A DNA stretch of 64,000 bases from Sphingomonas trueperi (GTDB lineage Bacteria; Pseudomonadota; Alphaproteobacteria; Sphingomonadales; Sphingomonadaceae): NCBI RefSeq assembly GCF_011927635.1, contig NZ_JAATJB010000011.1, forward strand, positions 104,838 to 168,837, read 5' to 3'. Below, in pieces: positions 40,872 to 53,484 of the stretch (its first letter is position 1; each line of letters opens with the position of its first letter). A program made the translations under genes and the position numbers. Under the pieces are notes generated by a model. The model was given only the letters and a program-made list of their open reading frames with translations. It ran no database searches and was not told the origin of the DNA.

Positions 40872-42633
40872 CGCGCCGCCGGTCCCCGCACAATCGAGAT
40901 TTGCAGCGCCGATCGACGACGACCCCGGCGCCTGCTCGGTGCCGCGTGGCGGCGGCTGGCGGCCGGGCGCGCGCTGGGCGCTCGCCGACCACGGCGCTGC
41001 GAGCTGGCCGCGTGAGGGCGCGCGGCCGGATAAGCCGAGCCAGGCCGAGATCGATGCGCTGCCGGCGCACCAGCGACCGACGATGCGCGAGATGGGCCGA
41101 CGCAGCGAGGCCGCCGACAATCCGTTCAAGGCGATGCCGCCCGACGAAGGCGCGACGGGCTATGCCGTCGCCGCGCCGCTGCCACTCGTGGCGGCATGGA
41201 CGCGACCGACCATCCTGATCGAACGCATGGGCCAACGCGATGTCGTCACCGCTGCCTGCCCGGTCGCGCTGGAGCTGGGCTTGCGTCCCGGCATGGCCGC
41301 GGCGCACGCCCGCGCGCTTGTCACCGATCTCGACGTGCGCGATGCCGAGCCTGATCACGATCGCGCCTTGCTCGACCGGCTGGCCCTGCATGCAGTCGGG
41401 CGCTGGACGCCGACCGCGAGCGTCGCCGGGCCGGATGGCCTGTGGCTCGACCTGACCGGCACGACGCACCTGTTCGGCGGCGAGGCGGGCTTCTGCCGCC
41501 GATTGCTCCGCTTCCTTCATCGGCTCGGTTTCACCGCCAGCATCGCGATCGCCGGCTCGCCCGGCACCGCGCATGCGCTGGCGCGCTACGGCGGCGAGCC
41601 CGTCACCGTCCTCCCTCCCGGTCGCGAAATGGAGGCCATCGCCGACCTGCCGCTCGCCGCGCTCCGGCTGACCCCGGAGGCGTTGAGCTCCGCCGCGCGG
41701 TTCGGGCTGGAAAGCGTCGCCGATCTCTACCCAATCGCGCGCGGACCGCTCGCCCGACGGCTCGGCATGACGACGGTCACGCGGCTCGACCAGGCCCGCG
41801 GGCTCGTCGCCGAGCCGATCGTGCCCGTCGTGCCGTTCGAAGAACCGCGCGTCGAGCGCAGCTTGCTCGAACCGATCAGCACCGCCGAGGCGATCACCCA
41901 GGTCATCGACGATCTGATCGACGACATGGTGGGCGTGCTCCAGGCACGCGGTCTCGGCTTACGTGCTGCTGTCCTCATCTGCCTGCGAGTGGATGGGGTA
42001 GAACAACGCATCGGCCTTGGCACCGCCAAGGCAACGCGCGATGCAAAGCATCTCAAGCGCATGTTCGCGATGCGGGTCGAGCGGATCGAACCCGACCTCG
42101 GCATCGAAGCGATGGCGCTGACCGCACCGCGGGTCGAAGACCTGATGCCGGTGTCGCTCGGCACCGGGCTGGCCGAATCCAGCACGCCCGACCTTGCGCC
42201 ACTGGTCGACCAGCTCGCCGGCCGTGCCGGCGATGCCGCGCTGTTTCGCATCGGCGCCCAGGAAAGCGACGTGCCCGAGCGCGCGATCGTCCGCGCCGAT
42301 GCGCTTGCGTGCCCCTCGGGATGGCCCAAATGGAAGCGGCCCGCGCGGCTGCTGCGTCGGCCGGAGCTACTGTCCAACGTGGTGGCGCTGCTGCCCGATC
42401 ATCCGCCGCGCCGGTTCGTGTGGCGTGGCCAGTCCTATCGCGTCGTCGCCGGCGATGGTCCCGAGCGCATCCACGGCGAGTGGTGGCGCAGCGAGCGCGA
42501 GATGTGGGCGGTCCGCGATTATTTCCGGGTGGAGGCCGAGGGCGGCGAGCGGTTTTGGCTGTTCCGGCGCGGCGACGGAGTCGAGGGCAGCACCGGCGAT
42601 CTTAGCTGGTACATGCACGGGCTGTTTGGCTGA
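40789..42633 (+). CDS. imuB: ImuB, Y-family polymerase-like protein
   Basis: A 614-aa protein starting [20 protein letters not shown], the ImuB signature; GTG 40786 is one codon earlier. Next come [16 protein letters not shown], the palm-like [17 protein letters not shown], little-finger elements, and a C-terminal domain ending SWYMHGLFG. ImuB lacks catalytic acid residues and serves as a clamp-binding adapter for DnaE2. It overlaps imuA at its start and dnaE2 by one base at its end. Confidence 0.93.
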   Translation: MIRVASLYLPQLPIERLRRLERPAKPPDAPPVPAQSRFAAPIDDDPGACSVPRGGGWRPGARWALADHGAASWPREGARPDKPSQAEIDALPAHQRPTMREMGRRSEAADNPFKAMPPDEGATGYAVAAPLPLVAAWTRPTILIERMGQRDVVTAACPVALELGLRPGMAAAHARALVTDLDVRDAEPDHDRALLDRLALHAVGRWTPTASVAGPDGLWLDLTGTTHLFGGEAGFCRRLLRFLHRLGFTASIAIAGSPGTAHALARYGGEPVTVLPPGREMEAIADLPLAALRLTPEALSSAARFGLESVADLYPIARGPLARRLGMTTVTRLDQARGLVAEPIVPVVPFEEPRVERSLLEPISTAEAITQVIDDLIDDMVGVLQARGLGLRAAVLICLRVDGVEQRIGLGTAKATRDAKHLKRMFAMRVERIEPDLGIEAMALTAPRVEDLMPVSLGTGLAESSTPDLAPLVDQLAGRAGDAALFRIGAQESDVPERAIVRADALACPSGWPKWKRPARLLRRPELLSNVVALLPDHPPRRFVWRGQSYRVVAGDGPERIHGEWWRSEREMWAVRDYFRVEAEGGERFWLFRRGDGVEGSTGDLSWYMHGLFG

Positions 42634-45600
42634 TGGCGACTTACGTCGAACTTCAGGTGACGAGCCATTTCTCATTTCTGCGCGGTGCGTCGTCGCCCGA
42701 GGAGCTGTTCTCGGCCGCCGCGCTGCTCGGCCACAGCGCGCTCGGCCTGACCGATTGGGGCGGTGTGCCCGGCATCGTCCGAGGCTGGCGTGGCCAGAAG
42801 GCGACCGGCGTGCGGATGATCGCGGGCGCGCGGGTCGATCTCACTGACGGCCGCGCGCTGCTGCTTTACCCCACCGATCGCGCGGCCTGGTCGCGGCTCA
42901 CTCGGCTGCTATCGGTCGGCAAGGCGCGCGGTGGCAAGGGCTGCTGCATCCTCGATTGGTGCGATGTCGTCGCCCATGCCGAGGGTCTGATCGCGATCCT
43001 CGTCCCTGACCTGCCGGACGACAATACCGCCGCGCATCTCGCCGAGCTGCGCGAGACGTTCGACGCGCGGGGCTATCTCGCGCTGTCGCTGCGGCGCAGA
43101 CCCGACGATGTGGAGCGACTGGTCCAGCTCGACGCGCTGGCGCGCGATGCCGGAATGCGCAGCGTCGCGACCGGCGACGTGCTCTACCACACGCCGGAGG
43201 CGCGGCCGCTGCAGGACGTGATGACCGCGATCCGCGAAAAGACGACGATCGACGCGCTGGGGTTCCGGCGCGAGCGGTTCATGGACCGCAATCTCAGATC
43301 CCCGGTCGAGATGGAGCGAAGGTTCGCGGCCTTTCCCGATGCAATTCAGGCCAGCGCCGACATCGCCGCCCGATGCCGGTTCGATCTTGGCGAGATCCAG
43401 TATCAATATCCCTATGAGCAGGTCATGGCCGGCCGCACGGCGCAGCAGGCGCTGGCCCGTTTGACCGAAGATGCGGCGGCGCGGGCGTTTCCCGATGGCC
43501 TGCCGCAGCGTTACCGCGACCAGATCGACCATGAGCTGCGACTGATCGACCAGCTCCGCTACGCGCCCTACTTCCTGACGGTCAACGCGATCGTCGCCGA
43601 AAGCCGGCGACGCGGCATCCTGTGTCAGGGCCGCGGCTCGGCCGCCAATAGCTGCGTCTGCTACCTGCTCGGCATCACGTCGATCGATCCGATCAAGCAT
43701 GAGCTGCTGTTCGAGCGGTTCGTGTCGGGCGAGCGCAAGGAGCCGCCCGACATCGATGTCGATTTCGAGCACGAACGCCGCGAGGAGATTATCCAGTGGA
43801 TCTACGAGACCTACGGCCGCGACCGCTCCGCGCTGACCGCGGTCGTTACCCGCTATCGCACCCGCGGCGCGGTCGCCGAGGTCGGCAAGGCGCTCGGCCT
43901 GCCGCGCGACCTGACCAAGATGCTGACCGGCCTCGTCTGGGGTTGGTCGGTCGATGGCATCACCGACGAACAGATCGCCGGCCTTAACCTCAACGCCGAG
44001 GATCATCGCCTCAAGCTCACCCTGCTGCTCGCGCGTCAGCTCATCGGCACGCCGCGCCACCTCTCTCAGCACCCCGGCGGATTCGTGCTGACCCAGGACC
44101 GGCTCGACGAGCTCGTGCCGATCGAGCCAGCGCGAATGGAGGATCGCCAGATTATCGAGTGGGACAAGGACGATATCGACGAGCTGAAGTTCATGAAGGT
44201 CGATGTGCTTGGCCTCGGCATGCTCGGCTGCATGAACCGGGCGTTCAACATGCTGCGCGACTGCAAGGGGATCGGTGTCGGCATGGCCGACCTGCAGGAT
44301 GATGATCCCGACGTCTATGCGATGATCCAGAAGGCCGACACCCTGGGTGTCTTCCAGATCGAGTCCCGCGCACAGATGTCGATGCTGCCGCGGATCAAGC
44401 CCAAGGAGTTCTACGATCTCGTGATCGAGGTCGCGATCGTCCGCCCCGGTCCGATCCAGGGCGACATGGTCCATCCCTATCTTCGTCGCCGCGAGGGCAA
44501 GGAGAAGCCCGAATATCCCAAGCCCGAGCTGCGCGCCGTGCTCGAGAAGACCCTGGGCGTGCCGCTGTTTCAGGAGCAGGCGATGAAGGTCGCCATCGTC
44601 GGCGCCGGGTTCACCGCGGTCGAGGCCGACCAGCTCCGCCGTGCGATGGCGACGTTCAAATTGACGGGTGGCGTCTCGCATTTCTACGACAAGCTGGTGG
44701 GCGGGATGGTCGAGCGCGGCTATTCGAAGGATTTCGCCGAGCGGACGTTCAAGCAGATCGAGGGGTTCGGCTCCTATGGCTTCCCGGAAAGCCATGCCGC
44801 CAGCTTCGCCAAGATCGCCTATGCGAGCTGTTGGATGAAGCACCATCATCCCGACGTGTTCTGCGCCGCCCTGCTCAACGCGCAGCCGATGGGATTCTAC
44901 GCGCCCGCGCAGATCGTCGCCGATGCCCGCAAACATGGCGTCGAGGTGCGGCCGGTGTCGATCAACGACAGCCATTGGGATTGCACGCTGGAGCCGGCCA
45001 AAGGCCGCTACATGGCGGTGCGGCTGGGGATGCGGCAGGTCCGGGGGCTCGCCAACATCCACGGCGCGGCGATCGTCGGCGCACGCGGGCCTGCGCCGTT
45101 CGATAGCGTCGAGGAAGTCTGGCGCCGCGCAGGCATGCCGCGCGCCGCGATCGAGCGGCTTGCGGAAGCCGACGCGTTCCACTGCATCGCCGAGGACCGG
45201 CGACAGGGGCTATGGAAGGTCAAGGGCCTGGGCGAAGCACCATTGCCGCTGTTTGCGGCGGCGGACGAACGCGAGGCCAAATTCTCGCCCGAGGGGCTGG
45301 AGCCGTCGGTGGCGTTGCGGCCCATGAGCGATGGCCGGGAAGTGGTCGAGGACTATCGCTCGACCCAGCTATCGCTTCGCGGCCACCCGGTCAGTTTTCT
45401 GCGCGAACAGCTCGATACGATGAAGATCGTCCGATGCGCCGATCTCGCGACGATCCGCGACGGCCGCAACATCGAGGTCGCCGGCGTCATTCTCGTGCGT
45501 CAGCGTCCGGGCTCCGCCAAAGGCGTGCTGTTCGTGACGATCGAGGACGAGACCGGCATCGCCAACGGCATCCTCTGGCCCGACCGGTTCGAGATCTACC

Positions 45601-45893
45601 GCCGCCAGGTCATGTCGTCGTCGATGATCGCGATGCGCGGGCACCTACAGAAGGAAGGCGAGGTCATCCATATCATCTGCGATCGCATCGTCGATCATGA
45701 CGACATGCTGCGCTCGATTGGCCGAATGGAGTTCAGCGTCGCACCAGGCCGCGGAGACGGGGCGAAGAACGGCGGCGGGCCTGACCCGCGTGACCCGAAC
45801 TTTGCGCGCGCCCGTACGCTCGCCTCGCCGCCGTTCGGAACTGCGATCGACGAAGCCGAGGTTCTGCGCATCCGCAGCCATGACTTCCACTAA
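42633..45893 (+). CDS. dnaE2: Error-prone DNA polymerase DnaE2 (ImuC)
   Basis: A 1086-aa C-family polymerase. The N-terminal PHP domain starts [21 protein letters not shown]. The palm has [20 protein letters not shown] and [19 protein letters not shown] (about 370-390) with the catalytic acids. HhH and OB-fold parts follow ([20 protein letters not shown], then [16 protein letters not shown]). It carries out mutagenic translesion synthesis with ImuA and ImuB. Length and motifs are complete. The ATG overlaps the imuB stop. Confidence 0.95.
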   Translation: MATYVELQVTSHFSFLRGASSPEELFSAAALLGHSALGLTDWGGVPGIVRGWRGQKATGVRMIAGARVDLTDGRALLLYPTDRAAWSRLTRLLSVGKARGGKGCCILDWCDVVAHAEGLIAILVPDLPDDNTAAHLAELRETFDARGYLALSLRRRPDDVERLVQLDALARDAGMRSVATGDVLYHTPEARPLQDVMTAIREKTTIDALGFRRERFMDRNLRSPVEMERRFAAFPDAIQASADIAARCRFDLGEIQYQYPYEQVMAGRTAQQALARLTEDAAARAFPDGLPQRYRDQIDHELRLIDQLRYAPYFLTVNAIVAESRRRGILCQGRGSAANSCVCYLLGITSIDPIKHELLFERFVSGERKEPPDIDVDFEHERREEIIQWIYETYGRDRSALTAVVTRYRTRGAVAEVGKALGLPRDLTKMLTGLVWGWSVDGITDEQIAGLNLNAEDHRLKLTLLLARQLIGTPRHLSQHPGGFVLTQDRLDELVPIEPARMEDRQIIEWDKDDIDELKFMKVDVLGLGMLGCMNRAFNMLRDCKGIGVGMADLQDDDPDVYAMIQKADTLGVFQIESRAQMSMLPRIKPKEFYDLVIEVAIVRPGPIQGDMVHPYLRRREGKEKPEYPKPELRAVLEKTLGVPLFQEQAMKVAIVGAGFTAVEADQLRRAMATFKLTGGVSHFYDKLVGGMVERGYSKDFAERTFKQIEGFGSYGFPESHAASFAKIAYASCWMKHHHPDVFCAALLNAQPMGFYAPAQIVADARKHGVEVRPVSINDSHWDCTLEPAKGRYMAVRLGMRQVRGLANIHGAAIVGARGPAPFDSVEEVWRRAGMPRAAIERLAEADAFHCIAEDRRQGLWKVKGLGEAPLPLFAAADEREAKFSPEGLEPSVALRPMSDGREVVEDYRSTQLSLRGHPVSFLREQLDTMKIVRCADLATIRDGRNIEVAGVILVRQRPGSAKGVLFVTIEDETGIANGILWPDRFEIYRRQVMSSSMIAMRGHLQKEGEVIHIICDRIVDHDDMLRSIGRMEFSVAPGRGDGAKNGGGPDPRDPNFARARTLASPPFGTAIDEAEVLRIRSHDFH

Positions 45894-45923
45894 CAGGATC
45901 GCACCTCGCCAGGGCCGCGGTGA

Positions 45924-46103
45924 TCATGGGCTTTGATCATCGGCAGACCGGAGGTGTGGTATCGCCGCCTCAACCGCTGTCCTGGCGCCGCTGAGATAGC
46001 TTTTCCACATCGGCTTTCCCTCGAACTTGATATTCTCGGGGTGCCCATCAAGACGGCAAAGGGCACGAGCCGCCGCTTCGATCGCGCGTTCAAGATCAGG
46101 CAT
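45924..46103 (-). CDS. Small hypothetical protein (59 aa)
   Basis: AGGAG precedes ATG 46103 on the minus strand. The product (MPDLERAIEAAARALCRLDG, then NIKFEGKPMWKSYLSGARTA) is a compact helical protein with a W..Y..AR pattern that I recall in many short alphaproteobacterial proteins. Function is unknown. It is convergent with dnaE2. Confidence 0.65.
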   Translation of the reverse strand: MPDLERAIEAAARALCRLDGHPENIKFEGKPMWKSYLSGARTAVEAAIPHLRSADDQSP

Positions 46104-46564
46104 TGAAACTCTCCTGCCGCGGCGAGAGCGCGTGCTGACCACGCGGAGAAGACCGGGCCCAGGCGTCGCTCTCATCGCCTAAGCCATTTCGGACACTCTC
46201 GTGGACTCCATGCTTCTGACGGGCGCGATTGCGCCCTACGCCGTGCGGCAAATCGGCGGGTCGTCGGCTGAACCCGGAAGCTCCGCAGCGCCGAGAACAA
46301 GCGGCGCGCCGGCTTCCTGACGACGGCGAGATTGCCGGAACCGGGCTGAGATATGTCAGCGCAGCTAGCAGACGGCGTCTCCATAGCAATGCTCGCGCGA
46401 TGCTTTGCAAACAAGAGCAGGTGCCGAGTGACGACGATAGGCCGCAACAACTTGCCGGTTCGGAGGGGCAGCGAAGCACTGCCATCCCGTCCGAAAGCAC
46501 TTCGCCGTACTCGGCAGCACGCGTTGTGAAATCCGAACTTTAACTCACAAACGGAGGATGGACG
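46104..46564. other. Intergenic region before yfdX
   Basis: About 460 bp. No coding frame with a good start was found. It separates the SOS block from the stress block and should hold the yfdX promoter; no specific motif was identified. Confidence 0.5.
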
Positions 46565-47497
46565 ATGCGGAAACACCTAATCATCTCGACAGCCCTTGGC
46601 GCCCTCGCCATTTCGGCGTGGTCGAGCGCCGCGGCGGCCCAGGCTTCTGCAGCCAGTCAGCAAGCGCAGCCGCAGCCTTCGACTCAAGCGGCTCCGCCGG
46701 CCGGAGCCCAAGCGCAGTCGAAGCCCACCGATCCACCCGAGGCGCAGCGGGACAAGCTCGTCGACGAGGCGGTTGCCGCGGTGCGCGAGACGCAGAACGC
46801 ATTGACCGCAATCGACCAGAACAAGAACGACGACGCGATCGCGGCGCTGGAGCGCGCGACCGGCAAGCTCGAGATCGTCCTCGCCCGCACGCCGACGCTT
46901 GCGCTCGCTCCGGTCGATGTGAGCGTCGTGACGCACGACGTGATCGGAACCCCGGCCGACGTCGAGAAAATCCGCGGAGAGGTGGGCGCCGCGATCGCGC
47001 AGGGTCGCCTGCAGCTGGCGCGCAAGCTCATCTCCGACCTGGGTTCCGAAACGGTCGTGAACATCAGCAAGCTCCCGCTCGGCACCTACCCCGCCGCACT
47101 CAAGCAGGCGGCCGCGCTGCTGCACCAGGGCAAGCCGCAGGAGGCCAAGGTGGTCCTTCAGACCGCACTGGGCACGATCGTGATCGACCAGATCGTGATC
47201 CCGCTCCCTCTCGTTCGCGCGCAGCTCGCGCTCGAGGACGCGCGCAGCCTGCTCGAGAAAAGGAAGCGGACCGACGCGGAAAGCGCCCGCATGCGCCAGC
47301 TGTTGGGAACGGCCCGCACGCAGCTCCAGCTCGGCAAAGCGCTGGGCTATGCCACTGACAGCGAGATGACCGACCTGATCGCCTCGGTCGACGATCTCGA
47401 GCGTAAGACCGCCGGCTCGCAATCCGCCAAGGGGTTGCTCGATCCCTTTGGTCCCAAGTTCGACGAGGCCAGGCGGTCGAGCCAGCGCCCGCGCTAG
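46565..47497 (+). CDS. YfdX-family periplasmic protein
   Basis: A 310-aa protein with a signal peptide (MRKHLIISTALGALAISAWS.., cleavage near AAAAQA), followed by a Gln/Pro-rich linker. The YfdX domain comes next: QRDKLVDEAVAAVRETQNAL, then AIAALERATGKLEIVLART, then AIAQGRLQLARKLISDLG and IPLPLVRAQLALEDARSLLE. YfdX proteins are stress-linked periplasmic helical proteins and part of transmissible heat and acid tolerance loci. GGAGG precedes ATG 46565. Here yfdX leads the block that also carries Hsp20 genes. Confidence 0.88.
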   Translation: MRKHLIISTALGALAISAWSSAAAAQASAASQQAQPQPSTQAAPPAGAQAQSKPTDPPEAQRDKLVDEAVAAVRETQNALTAIDQNKNDDAIAALERATGKLEIVLARTPTLALAPVDVSVVTHDVIGTPADVEKIRGEVGAAIAQGRLQLARKLISDLGSETVVNISKLPLGTYPAALKQAAALLHQGKPQEAKVVLQTALGTIVIDQIVIPLPLVRAQLALEDARSLLEKRKRTDAESARMRQLLGTARTQLQLGKALGYATDSEMTDLIASVDDLERKTAGSQSAKGLLDPFGPKFDEARRSSQRPR

Positions 47498-47590
47498 GCA
47501 GCACTCGGCGTTCGATCGTCTCCCGCGCGGGGGCTGGTCAACACAAGCACAAGGGGCGTTCAACCTGGCGAACGCCCCACGGGAGGTAAC

Positions 47591-49663
47591 ATGTTGCGCC
47601 AGCCCGCCACCGCACGCGGCGCGTTCGAGGCCCTCGATCGTCTAGCCATCAACACGATCCGTACGCTCGCCATGGATGCCGTCGAGAAGGCGCAGTCCGG
47701 CCATCCCGGCACCCCGATGGCGCTTGCGCCGGTGGGCTACACGCTGTGGTCGCAGTTCCTCCGGATCGATCCCAACGTGCCGGACTGGCCCAATCGAGAC
47801 CGTTTTGTGCTCTCGGTCGGGCACGCCTCCATGCTTCTCTACGCGCTTATCCACCTCGCCGGCATCAAGGAGGTCGATGCGGAAGGCAGGGCCACTGGCC
47901 TGCCTGCGGTTAGCCTCGAGGACATCAAGAACTTTCGCCAGATGGGCTCCAGGACGCCGGGCCACCCCGAGTATCGGGTGACGACCGGCGTCGAGACCAC
48001 GACGGGCCCGCTCGGTCAGGGCTGCGGCAATTCCGTCGGTATGGCGGTCGCCGAACGCTGGCTCGCCCAGCACTTCAATCGCGATGGCTTCACCCTCTTT
48101 GACCATGACGTCTACGTGCTGTGCGGCGACGGCGACATGATGGAGGGCGTGTCGGGCGAGGCGGCAAGTCTCGCCGGACATCTCAAGCTTTCCAACCTCT
48201 GCTGGATTTACGATTCAAACCGTATCAGCATCGAGGGCCATACCGACCTCGCCTTCACCGAGGATGTGGGCAAGCGCTTCGAGTCCTATGGTTGGAACGT
48301 GCTCCACGTCGACGACGCCAACGATACTGAGGCGTTCGCGCGGGCAATCGAAAGCTTCAAGGCGACCGACGACCGACCCACCTTCGTCGTCGTCCACTCT
48401 ATCATCGGCTGGGGCAGCCCCAAGGCGGACAGCGAGAAGGCTCACGGCGAACCGCTTGGTGCCGACGCGATCGTCGCCACCAAGAAGGCGTATGGCTGGC
48501 CGGAGGACAAGACCTTCTACGTGCCCGACGGCGTCGCCAAGCACTTCAACGAGGCGATCGCCTCGCGCGGGCGCCGGCTGCGCGAGGAGTGGGAGGCGAC
48601 CTTCGCCGGCTATCGTGAGACCTATCCCGGCATGGCGGCCGAGCTGGACGCGATGCGCAAGGGCGCGCTGCCGCCGGGCTGGGAGTCGGGCCTGCCGAGC
48701 TTCGACCCGGATCCCAAGGGCGTCGCCTCGCGCGAATCCGCCGGCAAAGTGCTGAATGCGCTCGCCGGCAACGTGCCCTGGCTGGTGGGCGGATCGGCCG
48801 ACCTGTCGCCATCCACCAAGACCGAGCTAAAGAATTTCGGCTCGTTCCAGGCGGACAATCCTGGCGGGCGCACGATGCACTTCGGCGTGCGCGAGCATGC
48901 GATGGGCGCGATCGCCAACGGAATGGCGCTGTCCTACATCAAGCCCTTTGCCGCCACCTTCCTCGTCTTCGCCGACTATATGCGAGCGCCGGTCCGGCTT
49001 GCGGCGATCATGGAGCTGCCCGTCACCTTTGTCTTTACGCACGATTCGATCGGGGTCGGCGAGGACGGCCCAACCCACCAGCCGATCGAGCATCTGGCGA
49101 CACTGCGCGCGACGCCCGGGCTCGACACCATCCGCCCGGGAGATGCGAACGAGGCGGCCGAGGCGTGGAAACTTGCCGTCCGCCAGACCCGTCGGCCGAG
49201 CGCGCTGATCCTCTCGCGCCAAGCGCTGCCGACGCTCGACCGGAGCCGCTATGCGGCCGCCGCCGGGGTCGCGAGGGGCGCGTACATCCTTGCCAGCGCC
49301 GATGATCCGGAGCTCATCCTGATCGGCACCGGGAGCGAGCTGAGCCTTGTGGTCGGCGCCTATGAGAAGCTGGCAGCGGAGGGCGTACGGGCACGCGTCG
49401 TGTCGATGCCGAGCTGGTCCCGCTTCGAGGAGCAGGACGACGCCTACAAGCAGTTGGTCCTAACCCCCGGCATAGAGGCGCGCCTGGCGGTGGAGCAGGG
49501 CGGCGCAATCGGGTGGGACCGCTATGTCGGCGCTCGCGGCCGAACGATCACGATGTCGACGTTCGGGGCGTCTGCCCCGCTTGCCAAACTCCAGGAGAAG
49601 TTCGGCTTCACCGTCGACCATGTGGTCGAGGCAGCGCGCTCGATGATCTTGCAGGAGGCGTGA
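47591..49663 (+). CDS. tkt: Transketolase
   Basis: A 690-aa transketolase: TIRTLAMDAVEKAQSGHPGT, then GHASMLLYALIHLAG, GPLGQGCGNSVGMAVAER, the thiamine-diphosphate site GDGDMMEGVSGEAASLAGHL, and FVFTHDSIGVGEDGPTHQP. It moves two-carbon units in the pentose phosphate pathway. ATG 47591 has GGGAGG 5 bases upstream. It is followed by tal-pgi with a 2-bp gap, so the sugar-phosphate genes form an operon. Confidence 0.95.
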   Translation: MLRQPATARGAFEALDRLAINTIRTLAMDAVEKAQSGHPGTPMALAPVGYTLWSQFLRIDPNVPDWPNRDRFVLSVGHASMLLYALIHLAGIKEVDAEGRATGLPAVSLEDIKNFRQMGSRTPGHPEYRVTTGVETTTGPLGQGCGNSVGMAVAERWLAQHFNRDGFTLFDHDVYVLCGDGDMMEGVSGEAASLAGHLKLSNLCWIYDSNRISIEGHTDLAFTEDVGKRFESYGWNVLHVDDANDTEAFARAIESFKATDDRPTFVVVHSIIGWGSPKADSEKAHGEPLGADAIVATKKAYGWPEDKTFYVPDGVAKHFNEAIASRGRRLREEWEATFAGYRETYPGMAAELDAMRKGALPPGWESGLPSFDPDPKGVASRESAGKVLNALAGNVPWLVGGSADLSPSTKTELKNFGSFQADNPGGRTMHFGVREHAMGAIANGMALSYIKPFAATFLVFADYMRAPVRLAAIMELPVTFVFTHDSIGVGEDGPTHQPIEHLATLRATPGLDTIRPGDANEAAEAWKLAVRQTRRPSALILSRQALPTLDRSRYAAAAGVARGAYILASADDPELILIGTGSELSLVVGAYEKLAAEGVRARVVSMPSWSRFEEQDDAYKQLVLTPGIEARLAVEQGGAIGWDRYVGARGRTITMSTFGASAPLAKLQEKFGFTVDHVVEAARSMILQEA

Positions 49664-49665
49664 CG

Positions 49666-52470
49666 ATGGCGAGCCGGGTCAGGAAGCTGCACGATTTTGG
49701 CCAGGCCCCCTGGCTGGACTTTGTCGACCGCCGCTTCCTCAAGGAAGGTGGGCTGCAAAGGCTCGTCGAGGAAGACGGCGTCACCGGCGTGACCTCCAAT
49801 CCGTCCATCTTCGAGAAGGCGATCGCGCATGGCGATGCCTACGACGCGCAACTCCTGGCTCTTCTCCAGAGCCGGCCCGGCACGAGCATCACCCAAGCCT
49901 ATGAGGCGCTCGCGGTTCAGGACATCCAAGACGCGGCCGACACGCTGCAGCCGGTCTATGAGCGGCTGAACGGGACGGACGGCTACGTTAGTCTCGAGGT
50001 CTCCCCCTATCTCGCTGAGAGCACCGAGGAGACGGTCGCGGAAGCACAGCGGCTGTGGCGACAGATCGACCGTCCCAACCTGATGATCAAAGTGCCCGGT
50101 ACCCAGGCGGGTGTCCCTGCCATCCGCCAGCTGATCGAAGATGGCATTAACATCAACGTGACGCTGCTGTTCGGCCAGCAGAGCTACGCCGCGGTTGCGA
50201 TGGCCTTCGTGGAGGGGTTGGAAGCACGGCTCGCCCAAGGCCAGCCGATCGACCGTATCGCAAGCGTGGCGAGCTTCTTCGTCAGTCGGATCGATGCCGC
50301 GATCGACAGGAAAATTGCCGAACGCCTGAAAAGCGCTGACGCGGAGGCCGAGGCGCTTACGGGACTGCGCGGACAGGTCGCCATCGCCAACGCCAAGCTC
50401 GCCTATCAATGGTATCTCGGCTTCGTAGCTTCGGAACGCTGGCAGGCGCTCGCGGAGCGCGGGGCGATGCCGCAGAGGCTCCTCTGGGCCTCCACCGGCA
50501 CCAAGGATCCGAGCTACCCCGACACCCTTTATGTAGACAACCTGATCGGGCCGGAAACCGTCAACACCTTGCCGCCCAAGACGATGGACGCCTTCCGTGA
50601 TCATGGCACGCTCGCGCCGTCCCTGACCGCCGAAGTGGAAAGCGCGCGTCGGATTCTCCGCGAGGTAGACCGTCTCGGGCTCGACTTGCCAGCGGTCGCG
50701 GACGAGCTCGTGCGAGACGGCGTGAAGCAGTTCGCCGACGCAGCCGATGCGCTCCTTGGTGCCGTTGCTGCCAAGCGCTCCGCCATTGTCGGAGACGGGC
50801 TGAACAGCATGCACGAGGCACTGCCGCGGGAGCTCGACGAGGCGGTAGAGGCGCGGCTCGAGCGAATGCGTCAGGAAAGCTGGTCCAGACGGCTATGGGC
50901 AGGCGATGCCACGCTATGGACCGGCGGCGAGGAAGCCAAGTGGCTCGGGTGGCTTGCCGCAGGTAAGGGCGAGCAGATCGACCCCGAGGCATTGAAAGCT
51001 CTCGGCGCTCAGGCAGCCCAGTATCGGTCCGCGGTGCTCCTCGGCATGGGCGGGTCGAGCCTCGGCCCGGAGGTCTTGGCCGAGATCGTGGGGCCGCGGA
51101 GCGGCAGCCCGATGATCCATGTGCTCGATACCACCGATCCGAAGCAAATCGCCGCAGTGGCGGCGGCGATCGACCCCGAGCACACGCTGTTCATCGTTGC
51201 CTCCAAGTCGGGCTCGACGATGGAGCCGGAACTGCTGCGCGCCTATTTCTGGAATCTGGCGGGCCAGGACGGCAGTCGCTTCATCGCCATCACCGACCCG
51301 GGATCGCGCCTGGCAAAGATCGCGCACGATCATGGCTACGCGGGCGTCTTCCTGGGCGATCCAACGATTGGCGGCCGCTATTCGGTTCTCAGCGTCTTCG
51401 GGATGGTGCCCGCGGCCGTGATGGGCATGGACGTGGCCGAGTTCTTCGCCAGGGTTGCGCCGATGGTGCAGAGCTGCGCGCCCGACGCGCCGCCCGCCGT
51501 CAATCCTGGCGTGCGGCTCGGTGCGATCCTGGGGGAAGCGGCGAACCGCGGGCGCGACAAGGTGACGGTGCTGACCTCGCCCGCGCTTCGGGCATTCGGA
51601 GCGTGGCTCGAACAGCTGTTGGCCGAGTCCACCGGCAAGCAGGGCAGGGGCATCGTTCCCGTCGACCTGGAACCGCCGGTACCGCCGGCGCACTATGGAT
51701 CGGACCGCCTCTTCGTACTGCTGTCGCTTTCGGGCGACGATCACGCCAGGCTCGACGCCCATGCCGATGCGCTCGTTACCGCCGGCCAGCCGGTCGTGCG
51801 GATAGCGCTCTCGTCAAAGGAGATGATCGGGCAGGAGTTCTTTCGCTGGGAGATCGCTACCGCGGTCGCCGGCGCGGTGATCGGGATCGACCCTTTCGAC
51901 CAGCCCGACGTCGAGGATGCCAAGATCAGGACGCGGGTGCTGATCGACGCCTACGAAGCCACCGGGAGCCTGGCGCCCGAGACACCATTTTTCGAGGATG
52001 GCAGGGTGGCCTTCTTCGGGCCCGCCGACCGAGGCCATTCCGGCGACAACGCGGTCCAGATCCTGCGCACCCATTTAGCGCGTCCCGGCCCCGGCGATTA
52101 TGTAGGGTTCCTTCTCTACGTCGAACGCAACCCGGCGAACGAGGCTCTCGTCGCACGCATGCGCGAACGGGTCGTGAAGGCGCGACACGTCGCCACCGTC
52201 GCTGGCTTCGGGCCGCGTTTCCTCCACTCGACTGGTCAGGCGTACAAGGGAGGGCCGCGCTCGGGAGTGTTTCTCGAGATCACCCGCACGCCCGATCCCG
52301 ACGTCCCGATCCTAGGACGTAAAGCCAGCTTCGGCACGGTCCAGCTCGCCCAAGCGCGAGGCGATCTCGACGTGCTCGCCAGCCGGGGCCAGCGCGTCCT
52401 GCGGGCCCACCTCCAAAGCGCCAGTCTGAGCGACCTTGAAGAATTGCTCGACGAAGCACTCCGGAATTGA
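49666..52470 (+). CDS. tal-pgi: Bifunctional transaldolase / glucose-6-phosphate isomerase
   Basis: A 934-aa fusion. The N-terminal transaldolase has [10 protein letters not shown] and the Schiff-base Lys142 in [10 protein letters not shown]. The C-terminal half (from about 390) is a phosphoglucose isomerase: [20 protein letters not shown], then [20 protein letters not shown], and [11 protein letters not shown] near the end. It joins the non-oxidative pentose pathway to glycolysis in one chain. The ATG is 2 bp after the tkt stop. Confidence 0.94.
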   Translation: MASRVRKLHDFGQAPWLDFVDRRFLKEGGLQRLVEEDGVTGVTSNPSIFEKAIAHGDAYDAQLLALLQSRPGTSITQAYEALAVQDIQDAADTLQPVYERLNGTDGYVSLEVSPYLAESTEETVAEAQRLWRQIDRPNLMIKVPGTQAGVPAIRQLIEDGININVTLLFGQQSYAAVAMAFVEGLEARLAQGQPIDRIASVASFFVSRIDAAIDRKIAERLKSADAEAEALTGLRGQVAIANAKLAYQWYLGFVASERWQALAERGAMPQRLLWASTGTKDPSYPDTLYVDNLIGPETVNTLPPKTMDAFRDHGTLAPSLTAEVESARRILREVDRLGLDLPAVADELVRDGVKQFADAADALLGAVAAKRSAIVGDGLNSMHEALPRELDEAVEARLERMRQESWSRRLWAGDATLWTGGEEAKWLGWLAAGKGEQIDPEALKALGAQAAQYRSAVLLGMGGSSLGPEVLAEIVGPRSGSPMIHVLDTTDPKQIAAVAAAIDPEHTLFIVASKSGSTMEPELLRAYFWNLAGQDGSRFIAITDPGSRLAKIAHDHGYAGVFLGDPTIGGRYSVLSVFGMVPAAVMGMDVAEFFARVAPMVQSCAPDAPPAVNPGVRLGAILGEAANRGRDKVTVLTSPALRAFGAWLEQLLAESTGKQGRGIVPVDLEPPVPPAHYGSDRLFVLLSLSGDDHARLDAHADALVTAGQPVVRIALSSKEMIGQEFFRWEIATAVAGAVIGIDPFDQPDVEDAKIRTRVLIDAYEATGSLAPETPFFEDGRVAFFGPADRGHSGDNAVQILRTHLARPGPGDYVGFLLYVERNPANEALVARMRERVVKARHVATVAGFGPRFLHSTGQAYKGGPRSGVFLEITRTPDPDVPILGRKASFGTVQLAQARGDLDVLASRGQRVLRAHLQSASLSDLEELLDEALRN

Positions 52471-52486
52471 GCGGGAGCCTGGAAAT

Positions 52487-53473
52487 ATGCGGATCGGAAT
52501 GATCGGCCTCGGCCGGATGGGAGGCAACATCGCCCGTCGGCTTCAACGCTCCGGACATCAGCCAGTGGTCTTCGACCGCAATCCTGAGGCGGTGGCGGAA
52601 CTCGAGCTTGAAGGATTCGAGCCGGCTGACTCGCTTGAGGAAATCAAGAAGAAGCTGGGCACGGAGGCAGTCTTCTGGGTCATGCTGCCCGCGGGCGAGC
52701 CGACCGAGAAGACGATCCAGATCCTCCGCACGATCGCCGAACCTGGCGACGTCGTCATCGATGGCGGCAACAGCTTCTACAAGGACGATATTCGCCGGGC
52801 GAAGCTGCTGGCCGACAAGGGCATCCACTATATTGATGTCGGTACCTCGGGAGGCGTGTGGGGCCTCGAGCGCGGCTATTGCATGATGATCGGCGGACCG
52901 AAGGAGGCCGTCGACCATCTCGATCCGATCTTCGACGCGCTCGCGCCGGGCATCGGCACCATTCCGCGGACGCCGAACCGGATGGAGCATGAGGGAGAGG
53001 ATGCGCGCGCGGAGAAGGGCTATATCCACGCCGGGCCCGCCGGCGCGGGTCACTTCGTCAAGACGGTGCACAACGGCATCGAATACGGCCTGATGCAGGC
53101 ATATGCCGAAGGCTTCGACATTCTGAAGTCGAAGCAGTCCAGCAAGCTTCCCGAGGATGAGCGCTACGTTCTCAATCTCACCGACATCGCCGAGGTGTGG
53201 CGGCGCGGCTCTGTCATATCCTCTTGGCTTCTGGACCTCACTGCGGCGGCGCTCGCCAAGGATCAGATGCTCTCGCAGTTCTCCGGGCGGGTTGCGGATT
53301 CGGGCGAGGGGCGCTGGACCGTCGAGGCGGCCATGGAAGAGGCGGTTCCCGCTGTGGTCCTTACCGCTGCGCTGTTTGCCCGGTATCGGAGCCGGGTCGA
53401 GCACACCTTCGCCGACCAGGTGCTTTCCGCGATGCGCTTCGGGTTCGGCGGGCATGTCGAGATCCCGCAGTGA
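52487..53473 (+). CDS. gnd: 6-phosphogluconate dehydrogenase (decarboxylating, short type)
   Basis: A 328-aa enzyme with an N-terminal NAD(P)-binding fold: [19 protein letters not shown], then [19 protein letters not shown], the catalytic [19 protein letters not shown], and [19 protein letters not shown]. This is the short, often NAD-preferring class rather than the 470-aa E. coli type. It yields ribulose 5-phosphate, CO2 and NAD(P)H. It is placed between tal-pgi and zwf in the operon. Confidence 0.94.
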   Translation: MRIGMIGLGRMGGNIARRLQRSGHQPVVFDRNPEAVAELELEGFEPADSLEEIKKKLGTEAVFWVMLPAGEPTEKTIQILRTIAEPGDVVIDGGNSFYKDDIRRAKLLADKGIHYIDVGTSGGVWGLERGYCMMIGGPKEAVDHLDPIFDALAPGIGTIPRTPNRMEHEGEDARAEKGYIHAGPAGAGHFVKTVHNGIEYGLMQAYAEGFDILKSKQSSKLPEDERYVLNLTDIAEVWRRGSVISSWLLDLTAAALAKDQMLSQFSGRVADSGEGRWTVEAAMEEAVPAVVLTAALFARYRSRVEHTFADQVLSAMRFGFGGHVEIPQ

Positions 53474-53484
53474 ATGGAGTGACC

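Noticed and set aside
42909..45182. Minus-strand open frame of about 750 codons opposite dnaE2
   Set aside because: dnaE2 is complete and certain; the antisense frame has no start signal or domain.
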